Shown here: in pieces, positions 1 through 6,573 of the stretch
Numbering within the stretch: the first letter of the stretch is position 1
How the letters are laid out: each line of letters opens with the position of its first letter
Origin: Zeimonas sp937903095
GTDB taxonomy: Bacteria > Pseudomonadota > Gammaproteobacteria > Burkholderiales > Burkholderiaceae_E
Assembly (NCBI GenBank): GCA_937903095.1
Contig: CALCZN010000141.1
Coordinates: forward strand, 1 to 10,223
Direction: 5' to 3'
DNA: 10,223 bases
The notes under the pieces: generated by a model
What the model saw: the letters and a program-made list of their open reading frames with translations, nothing else
Told to the model about the DNA's origin: nothing
Databases searched by the model: none
Made by a program: the position numbers and the translations under genes

Positions 1-1
1 A

Positions 2-1420
2 TTGGCGACTTTCGATCGCGTAGCTGCCGAGCACCGCGTCTTCGCCGGCACGATCAACGGCTCCGGCGTCATCGAGGTGATGGTCGCGCGCCGTGCCGAG
101 CAATCGACCATGGCGCGCGTCGTTACGATGGTGGCCGAGGCGCAAGCCCAGCGTTCGCCGACTCAGCAGTTCACCGAACGCTTCGAACGGGTCTTCGTGC
201 CGCTCGTGCTGGCGCTGGTCGTCTTGCTGCTGTTGGCCGGGGTGGTGGTCGACGAGCCGTTTGCCGACAGTTTCTATCGGGCGATGGCGGTGCTGGTCGC
301 GGCGAGCCCCTGCGCTCTGGCGATCTCGGTGCCGAGCGCCGTGCTGAGCGGCGTCGCGCGCGCAGCCCGCAGCGGTGTTCTGGTCAAAGGTGGAGGACCG
401 CTGGAGAACCTCGGCACGCTCAACTCGATCGCTTTTGACAAGACCGGAACGCTCACTGAAGGCAAGCCGAGACTGACCGACGTCGTCCCGATGCCGGGGT
501 CGAGCGAGAATGAACTGCTTGCCGTCGCTCTGGCGGTCGAAGAGCACAGCGACCATCCTCTGGCGACCGCCATCGTATCGGGCGCGCGCGAGCGAATGGA
601 TCCGCGCGTCCAGGTGCCGGTGGCCGCCGATGTCGAGAGCATCACCGCGCGCGGAGTGCACGCGATGGTCGAAGGGGAGAGGGTCCATATCGCCAAACCG
701 GTGTTGTTCTCGGAGCTCCCCGATTCGGAGCTGCCGCCCGAGGTGGCAGCAGCAAACGATCGGCTCGTTGCATCCGGTCGCACGACGATGGCCGTACGCA
801 AAGGCGAGCGGTTCCTCGGCGTCATCGGCGTGATGGACACGCCTCGCGCTTCGGCAGCGCAGCTCATGGCGGAATTGCGGACACTGGGGATCGAACGACT
901 CATCATGATTTCGGGCGACAACCAGCAGGTCGCCGAAGCGGTGGCACGTAGTGTCGGGCTGACCGAAGCGCGCGGCGATCTGATGCCGGAACAGAAGGTC
1001 GAAGCGATCCAGGCGCTACGTCGCGAGCACGGCAAGGTCGCCATGGTCGGCGACGGCGTCAACGATGCGCCCGCCATGGCGAATGCCACAGTCGGCATCG
1101 CAATGGGAGCTGCCGGCTCGGACGTCGCGCTGGAGACGGCCGACGTCGCGTTGATGGCCGACGACCTCGCACAGCTTCCCTTCGCTGTCGGCTTGTCGCG
1201 CAGCACGAGCCGCATCATCCGGCAGAATCTCTACGTCAGTCTTGGCATCGTCGCAGTGCTCATTCCCGCGACGGTTCTCGGCTTGAACATCGGCACTGCC
1301 GTGCTGTTTCATGAAGGGTCGACGCTGATCGTGGTTGCGAACGCGCTGCGCCTGCTGGCCTACAGGTTGCCAAGCTCCAAGCGGAGTTTGTGGGTCATGC
1401 AGACGGGAACAGCGTCTTGA
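2..1420 (+). CDS. P1B-4-type heavy-metal P-type ATPase, 5' truncated by window edge
   Basis: ATP-driven inner-membrane metal exporter; only the C-terminal 472 residues are in the window, entering in frame 2. Counting from the first visible codon: membrane helix about 64-84, ion-site helix with S102-P103-C104, phosphorylation motif DKTGT 146-150 (D146 is the phosphoacceptor), SDHP 183-186, SGDN 304-307, GDGVNDAP from 350, and the last helix with HEGST 437-441. SPC instead of CPC, together with HEG-T in the final helix, is the known signature of subgroup P1B-4 (CoaT, CtpD, CzcP, PfeT-like), whose substrates include Co, Zn, Fe and Cd. The N-terminus, where any metal-binding domain would lie, is not visible. 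The CusF-like gene starts 19 bp downstream, so co-transcription is likely. Family is certain; the substrate cannot be read from the sequence. Confidence 0.93.
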   Translation: MATFDRVAAEHRVFAGTINGSGVIEVMVARRAEQSTMARVVTMVAEAQAQRSPTQQFTERFERVFVPLVLALVVLLLLAGVVVDEPFADSFYRAMAVLVAASPCALAISVPSAVLSGVARAARSGVLVKGGGPLENLGTLNSIAFDKTGTLTEGKPRLTDVVPMPGSSENELLAVALAVEEHSDHPLATAIVSGARERMDPRVQVPVAADVESITARGVHAMVEGERVHIAKPVLFSELPDSELPPEVAAANDRLVASGRTTMAVRKGERFLGVIGVMDTPRASAAQLMAELRTLGIERLIMISGDNQQVAEAVARSVGLTEARGDLMPEQKVEAIQALRREHGKVAMVGDGVNDAPAMANATVGIAMGAAGSDVALETADVALMADDLAQLPFAVGLSRSTSRIIRQNLYVSLGIVAVLIPATVLGLNIGTAVLFHEGSTLIVVANALRLLAYRLPSSKRSLWVMQTGTAS

Positions 1421-1439
1421 GAGATACGGACGATTGAAA

Positions 1440-1784
1440 ATGAAGCAAACCGCTACGGCCGCCCTGGTAATCGCCCTGACGCTCGGCATCAGTGCAGCGC
1501 TTGCCCAACAGAAGATGGGCGACATGCCGAAGAAGGACATGCCGACGGGAGCTTCTGCCCAGGGACAGGCCCATCATGCTACCGGCACTATAAAGAACGT
1601 CGATGCCGCCAAAGGCACCGTCACGGTTGACCACGGGCCGGTGAAAAGCCTCGAGTGGCCGGCGATGACGATGACCTTTGCGGTGAAGGACAAAACGCTC
1701 TTCGACAAGCTCGCCGTCGGCAAGAAGGCAGAGTTGAAGTTTTCGCAGGACGGCAAGGGGTATGTCGTGACCAGCGTGAAATGA
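1440..1784 (+). CDS. CusF-like periplasmic copper/silver-binding protein
   Basis: A 114-residue protein with a Sec signal peptide (basic MK, hydrophobic residues 7-21, probable cleavage after A22 in the context ALA-QQ). A Met/His/Lys-rich linker follows (about 23-46), then a small OB-fold-like domain about 47-114. The copper/silver site of CusF is matched by H65, W73, M76 and M78 within EWPAMTMTF; in CusF the Trp caps Cu(I)/Ag(I) by a cation-pi contact and two Met plus one His bind it. The protein should act as a periplasmic metallochaperone. The start is the ATG right after the ATTGAAA stretch, because it gives the signal peptide; an in-frame extension to 1335 would bury it and run into the ATPase gene. 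The ribosome site is weak (GGA at 1428-1430). Unusually, the visible partner is a P1B-4 ATPase and not a CusCBA pump. Confidence 0.88.
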   Translation: MKQTATAALVIALTLGISAALAQQKMGDMPKKDMPTGASAQGQAHHATGTIKNVDAAKGTVTVDHGPVKSLEWPAMTMTFAVKDKTLFDKLAVGKKAELKFSQDGKGYVVTSVK

Positions 1785-1790
1785 CGCCAC

Positions 1791-1827
1791 GGCCGGTGGG
1801 CTACCAGGCTTCGCCGGCCGGCCTTTT
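1791..1827 (+). terminator. possible intrinsic terminator after the CusF-like gene
   Basis: GGCCGG at 1791-1796 can pair with CCGGCC at 1818-1823 (or 1814-1819), followed directly by TTTT at 1824-1827. It lies 7 bp after the stop codon of the CusF-like gene. The loop is long and the T-tract short, so this is a weak candidate. Confidence 0.35.
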
Positions 1828-1847
1828 CCCGGATTCATGAATCCCGG
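1828..1847. repeat. intergenic palindrome
   Basis: GGATTCATGAATCC at 1831-1844 is a perfect 14-bp palindrome. The flanks (CCC to the left, CGG to the right) extend it to 20 bp with one mismatched pair. It directly follows the TTTT at 1824-1827. It could be part of a terminator complex or a binding site for a dimeric protein; nothing in the sequence decides between these. Confidence 0.45.
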
Positions 1848-1972
1848 CTCGTCGTCGGCGCACTCGCGATCGCGGTCCGGCGTCGCCGCTGACCGAATCG
1901 CGGATCTCACACAAGCGAATAGACGCCCTACGCAGAGGGCCTGCTTCGGCTGAGGTCCAAGAGCCGGCGCTC

Positions 1973-2003
1973 TTGACTCTATACCAGCTACATGGTTTGC
2001 AAT
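1973..2003 (+). promoter_or_regulatory. MerR-family (CadR/PbrR-type) promoter of the cad/pbr operon
   Basis: -35 TTGACT (1973-1978) and -10 TGCAAT (1998-2003) are separated by 19 bp, the over-long spacer typical of promoters activated by MerR-family proteins through DNA untwisting. Within the spacer lies an imperfect dyad, with half-sites ACTCTATA and TACATGGT and an exact inner pair ACCA (1983-1986) / TGGT (1993-1996). The CTATA...GCTACA pattern resembles known CadR/PbrR operators. Transcription should start near 2010, just ahead of the GGAGGG ribosome site at 2011-2016, leaving a leader of under 20 nt before the ATG at 2027. The likely regulator is the CadR-like protein encoded at 6066-6494; this link is inferred. 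Confidence 0.72.
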
Positions 2004-2026
2004 AGCCGCTGGAGGGCATTGCAGAC

Positions 2027-4315
2027 ATGGTTACTGATAACTCAACCCTTTCTGGTCGAACGAACTGCGGCTGCACGGCGGCCGAGGCTGTAGAGAACGA
2101 TCGGCGGGGCACCCGGAAGGCGCGCTACCGAGTCGACAACGTGGATTGCCCCACCGAAGAAGCGCCGGTGTCGGTTGGCATGCGCGCGCGGCATGCCCGC
2201 GACCGGCCGACGGACTCCGAGGCGCTCTATCGAATCGACAACATGGACTGTCCCACTGAGGAGGTGCTGATCCGCGAGCGCCTGGGCAGGCTGGCGGGCA
2301 TCCGGGCGCTCGAGTTCAACCTGATGCAGCGCACGCTGCGGGTGCGCCACAACCTGCCCGCACCGGAGCCGATCGAAGATGCGCTGTCGTCGATCGGGAT
2401 GCGCGTGCAGCGTCAGGGCGTTGAATACACGAGCACTACGCTTAGCCGCACGAATTGGTGGCCGCTCGCGCTATCGGGAGTCGCCGCAGCACTGGCCGAG
2501 GTCGTCGAATGGTCGGGCGGCAGCGACGCGGTTGTGATTGCGCTCGCGCTGCTCGCGATCCTGACCGGCGGGCTGTCCACCTACAAGAAGGGCTGGGTTG
2601 CGCTGCGTAACCGCAACCTGAACATGAACGCGCTGATGTCCATCGCCGTCACCGGTGCGATGGCGATCGGGCACTGGCCCGAGGCGGCCATGGTGATGTT
2701 CCTGTTCGCGCTCGCTGAGGTGATCGAGGCGAAGTCGCTCGATCGCGCACGCAACGCGATACGCGGACTGCTTGATCTGACGCCGGAAAGCGCAACGATC
2801 CAGGCACCCGACGGCACCTGGCGGGAGGTGCAGGCCAGAAGCGTCGAGCCGGGCCTGCTGGTGCGTATCAAACCCGGCGAGCGCATTGCGCTCGATGGGG
2901 AAATCGTTTCCGGCCGGTCCGCGGTCAACCAGGCGCCGATTACCGGCGAGAGCCTGCCGGTCGAGAAGGCTTCCGGCGACAAGGTCTTCGCCGGCACAGT
3001 GAACGAATCGGGTTCGTTCGAGTTCAGGGTCACGGCGCGCGCTGGCGACACCGCGCTGGCACGCATCATCCATGCCGTGGAGTCGGCGCAGGGTCGGCGG
3101 GCACCGACGCAACGCTTCGTCGACAGGTTCGCGCGCGTATACACGCCCGCGGTGTTTGCGATGGCCTTGCTCGTTGCCGCAATTCCGCCGTTGGCCTTCG
3201 GCGGCGCCTGGATGGACTGGATCTACCGGGCGCTCGTGCTGCTCGTCGTGGCCTGCCCCTGTGCGCTGGTGATCTCGACGCCGGTGACGATCGTCAGCGG
3301 CCTCGCGGCCGCTGCCCGGCGCGGCATCCTCATCAAGGGCGGCGTCTATCTCGAGGGCGGCCGAAAGCTGGCGGTGCTCGCGCTCGACAAGACGGGCACC
3401 ATCACGCACGGTAAACCCGAGCAGACCGACTTCTTCGCGATCCGCGCCGGCGACGAATATCGCGTGCGGCGCATCGGAGCCAGCCTGGCGAGCCGCTCCG
3501 ACCATCCGGTCTCGCAGGCGATTGCGCGCGCTGCACAGACTGGCGGCATCATCTTCGGAGAAGTGGAAGACTTCGGCGCGATCCCCGGCTACGGGATCCA
3601 AGGCCGCGTCGATGGTACACCGTACCACCTGTGCAACCCGCGCTGGGTCGCCGAGCACCTGAGCGAATGCGCTACCGGGCTCGAGTCCCGGGTGCGTGCC
3701 CTCGAGCAGCAGGGCAAGACGCTTGTGCTTTTGGCCGACGACCACGCCGTGCTCGCCGTGTTCGCCGTCGCCGACACGGTGAAGGAAACAAGCCGGCAGG
3801 CCATCGCCGACTTGCACCGGCTCGGCGTTCGAACGCTGATGCTGACAGGCGACAACCCCCACACTGCGTCGGCCATCGCACGCCAGGTGGGCATCGACGA
3901 GGCGCGCGGCGACCAGTTGCCGGAAGACAAGCTGAAGGTCGTCGAGGCCGAGGCCATGCGCGGACGTGCCGTGGGCATGGTCGGCGACGGCATCAACGAC
4001 TCGCCGGCGCTGGCGCGCGCCGACATCGGGTTCGCGATGGGCGCGGCCGGCACCGACACGGCCATCGAGACCGCCGACGTCGCGCTGATGGACGACGACC
4101 TGCGCAAGATTCCGGGCTTCATCCGCCTGTCGCGCACGACCGCGCGGGTGCTGACGCAGAACATCGTGCTTGCGCTCGGCATCAAGGTGGTGTTCCTGGC
4201 GCTCACCTTCACCGGCCAGGCGACGATGTGGATGGCCGTGTTCGCCGATATGGGCGCGAGCCTGCTCGTCGTCTTCAACGGCCTGCGCCTTCTGCGGCAG
4301 CGCGACGTCGCATGA
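2027..4315 (+). CDS. cadA: Zn/Cd/Pb-exporting P1B-2 ATPase (CadA/ZntA/PbrA type)
   Basis: A complete 762-residue inner-membrane ATPase exporting divalent soft metals (Zn, Cd, Pb). The N-terminus has an NCGC motif (13-16), a short partial copy of a metal-binding segment (YRVDNVDCPTEE, 34-45) and a full HMA domain about 66-132 starting with YRIDNMDCPTEE (68-79). Then come paired helices about 145-180 and 200-232, TGES 306-309, ion-site C410-P411-C412, DKTGT 454-458, SDHP 491-494, TGDN 607-610 and GDGINDSP 653-660. K720 and D741 in the last helices match the P1B-2 ion-site pattern. CPTEE-type motifs are described for PbrA, and a PbrB/PbrC-like fusion lies downstream, so pbrA is an equally fair name. 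The start is fixed by GGAGGG at 2011-2016. The stop overlaps the next reading frame's ATG (ATGA at 4312-4315). Confidence 0.95.
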   Translation: MVTDNSTLSGRTNCGCTAAEAVENDRRGTRKARYRVDNVDCPTEEAPVSVGMRARHARDRPTDSEALYRIDNMDCPTEEVLIRERLGRLAGIRALEFNLMQRTLRVRHNLPAPEPIEDALSSIGMRVQRQGVEYTSTTLSRTNWWPLALSGVAAALAEVVEWSGGSDAVVIALALLAILTGGLSTYKKGWVALRNRNLNMNALMSIAVTGAMAIGHWPEAAMVMFLFALAEVIEAKSLDRARNAIRGLLDLTPESATIQAPDGTWREVQARSVEPGLLVRIKPGERIALDGEIVSGRSAVNQAPITGESLPVEKASGDKVFAGTVNESGSFEFRVTARAGDTALARIIHAVESAQGRRAPTQRFVDRFARVYTPAVFAMALLVAAIPPLAFGGAWMDWIYRALVLLVVACPCALVISTPVTIVSGLAAAARRGILIKGGVYLEGGRKLAVLALDKTGTITHGKPEQTDFFAIRAGDEYRVRRIGASLASRSDHPVSQAIARAAQTGGIIFGEVEDFGAIPGYGIQGRVDGTPYHLCNPRWVAEHLSECATGLESRVRALEQQGKTLVLLADDHAVLAVFAVADTVKETSRQAIADLHRLGVRTLMLTGDNPHTASAIARQVGIDEARGDQLPEDKLKVVEAEAMRGRAVGMVGDGINDSPALARADIGFAMGAAGTDTAIETADVALMDDDLRKIPGFIRLSRTTARVLTQNIVLALGIKVVFLALTFTGQATMWMAVFADMGASLLVVFNGLRLLRQRDVA
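2126..2263 (+). repeat. partial tandem duplication of the CPTEE segment inside the ATPase gene
   Basis: The segments 2126-2161 and 2228-2263 encode YRVDNVDCPTEE and YRIDNMDCPTEE: 10 of 12 residues and 28 of 36 bases identical, 102 bp apart. Only the second copy continues into a complete HMA domain. After the first, the text APVSVGMRARHARDR shows no HMA features, so the first copy is either a remnant or a stand-alone metal-binding loop. Confidence 0.7.
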
Positions 4316-4861
4316 CAAGGAATCGCGAGCGGCGTCGCGTGTGGCTGGCGGCAGGCGGCCGCTGCGGCCTCGGCCGGGGTGGCTTGGCAACTGTGGAAGA
4401 AGCAGGCGCCGATCGCAGGCGCGGACGGCCCGTCGCAGGGCCGGGCCTCGGACATCTGGCAGCTTCAGTTCCCGCAGTCAGGCGGCGCCGAGTTCGCCAG
4501 GTCGTTGGTGCGAGGCAGTGCGCTGGTTCTCAACTTCTGGGCCAGCTGGTGCGCACCTTGCGTCAAGGAGATGCCCGAGCTTGATCGCTTTCATCGCAAC
4601 TTCGCCTCGCACGGCTGGTAGGTGCTCGGACTGGTGATCGACAACGAGGCGGCCGTCGTGCAGTTTCTCGATCGGGTACGCGTGGGCTTTCCGGTCGCAC
4701 TTGCCGGTCTCGAAGGCATTGACCTGATGAAGAGCTTGGGCAACGACAAGGGCGTCCTGCCGTTCACGATCGTCTTCGACCGGCGGGGTTCTCCCGTGCG
4801 CCGGCATGTCGGCGAGACGAACTACCAGCAACTCGAGGCGTGGGCGCGTAGTGACAGCTAG
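4312..4861 (+). pseudogene. TlpA-like thioredoxin-fold protein, broken by frameshift and amber codon
   Basis: The remains of a membrane-anchored or periplasmic TlpA-family thiol-disulfide oxidoreductase. The ATG at 4312 overlaps the ATPase stop (ATGA) and reads MTRNRERRRVWLAAGG in frame 1. The natural continuation, AAAASAGVAWQLWKKQ, is in frame 2, so an extra base (or loss of two) lies near 4355-4365 in a run of GGC/GCC. Frame 2 then gives NFWASWCAPCVKEMPE with the thioredoxin CxxC (WCAPC, about 4547-4561). It is interrupted by TAG at 4619-4621 in GW*VLGLVID, then resumes to the stop at 4859-4861 with the family's cis-Pro region (LPFTIVFDRRG). Relatives generally have Gln after GW, so the amber codon looks like CAG to TAG. 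With two lesions it is very probably non-functional. A GTG at 4379 could start a fragment of about 80 residues carrying CxxC, but without the anchor. Confidence 0.83.
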
Positions 4862-4887
4862 CTAGCTGGTGCGCCTGATGTGAACCC

Positions 4888-6030
4888 GTGGATCTGAACT
4901 TGAAATTCTTTCTCTACGACTGGGCCGGAGCGAACCGGGCGCTGCTGGATTGGTTGCAGCCTGAAGCCGCCTCGATCGGTGCTCTTGCCTGGCTGGTCAG
5001 CACTGTGGGGAGCTACTGGGGTGCGCCGCTTGTGCTGTCTGCGATGGCATGGCGGTCTCGGCGCCCCGACGACACGCGAAACGCCGAAGCGATCGACTGC
5101 CAGATGCGGCGCTTCGTGCTGTCCGCGCTGATGGCCTTCGTTGTGACCTGGGCGCTGAAGCACGCGTTGAATCTGCCGCGTCCGTTCGAGGTCATGGCCG
5201 TCGCCGAACCGGTCCTCGGCACGCGCCCGTCGACGGGCAGCCTGCCGAGCGGGCATTCGGTCTATGTCGCGCTCCTGGCCGCAGCGCTTTGGCCAGTTCT
5301 GTCGCGTGCCGCCCGCGTCGTGATGGTCGCGTTCGTCCTCGCGGTTGGGTGGTCGCGTATCGCGCAAGGCCTGCACTTTCCGGCCGACATCGTGATGGGG
5401 TGGATCATCGGCCTGTCCTGCGCGGCGATTGCGCGGCGGATCGTTGTCCCGTTCGAACCGTTACAGCACAGGTTGCTGCAACTGTCCCGGGAACGGCTGA
5501 GTGGGTTTATCCGGGTCTCATCGGAGCCACAAGGGCCAAGCCCTTACGGCTGGTGGACACTGGGCTTCGCGATCGCGGGCCTCGATCTGATTATCAAGGC
5601 CGCGGTGCACAGCGGCCTTCCGTACGGAATCTCGATCCCCGTCACCGACTTCTTCAACATCGTGCACCACTGGAATACCGGTGCCGCGTTCAGCTTTCTT
5701 GCGAATGCCGGAGGCTGGCAGCGCTACCTCTTCATCGGAATCGCATTGATGGTATCCGGCGTTCTGCTATGGCTGCTGCGCCAGCCCTTGCCTCGTGGCG
5801 AGGCGCTCGTCTACAGCCTGGTGATCGGCGGCGCGCTCGGCAACGCGATCGAACGCATCGTACGCGGCTACGTCGTCGACTACCTCGACTTTCATTGGGC
5901 CGGCTTTCACTGGCCGGCGTTCAACGTGGCCGACATCTCGATCACGCTGGCCATCGCGGTGCTCATTGCCACATCGTTCAATGGCAACACGTTCGGTTCG
6001 CCACCCTCTGCGAACGCGTTACGACAATGA
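4888..6030 (+). CDS. PbrB/PbrC-like fusion: PAP2 phosphatase + lipoprotein signal peptidase (LspA)
   Basis: A 380-residue polytopic membrane protein with two complete enzyme domains. Residues about 1-190 are a PAP2/undecaprenyl-pyrophosphate phosphatase with all three motifs: K91-x6-R98-P99, PSGH 120-123 and S156-R157-x5-H163-x3-D167. Residues about 220-365 are an LspA (signal peptidase II) domain: LD233, NIVHHWNTGAAFSF about 257-270, GGALGN 314-319, and catalytic aspartates D331 (VVDYLDF) and D349 (FNVAD). In LspA the GN-x-IDR motif usually has Asp; here it is GNAIER. In lead resistance, PbrB phosphatase is proposed to release phosphate that traps exported Pb in the periplasm, and PbrC is the signal peptidase; here they are one polypeptide. 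GTG 4888 is the start because TGA lies four codons upstream at 4876-4878; no good ribosome site is visible. It lies 26 bp after the tlpA remnant, in the ATPase operon. Confidence 0.9.
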   Translation: MDLNLKFFLYDWAGANRALLDWLQPEAASIGALAWLVSTVGSYWGAPLVLSAMAWRSRRPDDTRNAEAIDCQMRRFVLSALMAFVVTWALKHALNLPRPFEVMAVAEPVLGTRPSTGSLPSGHSVYVALLAAALWPVLSRAARVVMVAFVLAVGWSRIAQGLHFPADIVMGWIIGLSCAAIARRIVVPFEPLQHRLLQLSRERLSGFIRVSSEPQGPSPYGWWTLGFAIAGLDLIIKAAVHSGLPYGISIPVTDFFNIVHHWNTGAAFSFLANAGGWQRYLFIGIALMVSGVLLWLLRQPLPRGEALVYSLVIGGALGNAIERIVRGYVVDYLDFHWAGFHWPAFNVADISITLAIAVLIATSFNGNTFGSPPSANALRQ

Positions 6031-6065
6031 TCAGTTGTTGCCCTGACCCTGAGCGTTTTCTGAGC

Positions 6066-6494
6066 TCAGCCGGAACGGCGCTTGGCTGGCGCGCCGCGTG
6101 CCGCGGGGACAGCGAGACCCTGGAGGATGCCGCATTCGGCTGCTGCGCGTTCGCCCCCGCAGCAGTCGCGCAGCGCTTGCAGCTGGCTGCGCAACCGTTT
6201 CAGCTCCCGTATGCGCCGATCGACCTGTCGCAAGTGCTCATCGAGCAAGTCATTCACCGGGGCGCAACCCTCCGCCGGGCCGTCGACGAACCGCAGCAGC
6301 AGCCGGATTTCGTCGAGCGACATATCGAGCGAGCGGCAATGCCGGATAAAGGCGAGCCGGTGCACGTCCGACTCATCGTAGACGCGGTAGTTGCCCGCGG
6401 TGCGTCCGAGCGGGCGAAGCAGTTTCTCCCGCTCGTAGAAACGAATGGTCTGGATGTCTGTCTGTGTGGCTTGTGCCAGTTCGCCGATCTTCAT
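6066..6494 (-). CDS. cadR: MerR-family Cd/Pb(/Zn)-responsive regulator (CadR/PbrR-like)
   Basis: A 142-residue transcription factor. Residues 1-70 form the winged helix-turn-helix DNA-binding domain (MKIGELAQATQTDIQTIRFYE opens it; NYRVYD and SLDEIR are family-typical), and about 80-110 form the dimerisation helix. Candidate metal ligands are C77 (EGCAPVN), C111-C112 and C121, in the positions expected for CadR/PbrR. The Ala/Arg-rich tail replaces the His-rich tail of some CadR proteins. The start is the ATG at 6494-6492, which gives the canonical MKIGEL N-terminus; the frame stays open further upstream but that extension crosses the neighbouring gene. The gene converges on the PAP2/LspA fusion (35 bp gap) and diverges from the CDF gene. 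It probably controls the promoter at 1973-2003 and perhaps its own intergenic region. Confidence 0.92.
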   Translation of the reverse strand: MKIGELAQATQTDIQTIRFYEREKLLRPLGRTAGNYRVYDESDVHRLAFIRHCRSLDMSLDEIRLLLRFVDGPAEGCAPVNDLLDEHLRQVDRRIRELKRLRSQLQALRDCCGGERAAAECGILQGLAVPAARGAPAKRRSG

Positions 6495-6498
6495 GTGA

Positions 6499-6520
6499 TG
6501 TTCACCATGAGAAGTGAACA
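6499..6520. promoter_or_regulatory. 22-bp dyad in the cadR/CDF divergent intergenic region
   Basis: TGTTCAC (6499-6505) and GTGAACA (6514-6520) are perfect 7-bp inverted arms with an 8-bp spacer. They sit 5 bp before the cadR start and 54 bp before the CDF gene start, where an operator for divergent control would lie. The 22-bp size suits a MerR-family dimer, but the sequence is unlike the CTATA...GCTACA site at 1973-2003. A weak + strand promoter may overlap it (TTCACC 6501-6506, TACGGC 6524-6529, 17-bp spacer). Confidence 0.5.
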
Positions 6521-6573
6521 CTGTACGGCATGCGCGGCCGGCAAGCGGACCGCGGCAGGCAAGGAAGGGCTCC

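Noticed and set aside
4340..4380. Programmed frameshift joining the two tlpA segments
   Set aside because: No slippery heptamer with a downstream structure is evident, and the second lesion at 4619 makes a programmed event pointless.
2471..4390. Long open frame (639 codons) on the - strand opposite the P1B-2 ATPase gene
   Set aside because: It mirrors a gene with all ATPase motifs, its translation is rich in Arg, His and Ala without recognisable domains, and long antisense frames are expected in GC-rich DNA.
4619..4621. TAG in the tlpA-like frame as a recoded codon (pyrrolysine or regulated readthrough)
   Set aside because: No pyrrolysine machinery is expected in this kind of bacterium, relatives have Gln there, and a separate upstream frameshift already indicates decay.
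6060..6069. CTGAGCTCAG palindrome between the convergent LspA-fusion and cadR genes as a terminator
   Set aside because: Only 10 bp with no loop and no following T-tract on either strand; it also overlaps the cadR stop codon. Chance is a sufficient explanation.
6514..6573. Upstream GTG start for the CDF gene adding 20 residues
   Set aside because: It lies in the dyad, has no ribosome site and adds only polar residues; ATG 6574 has AAGGAAGG in front.
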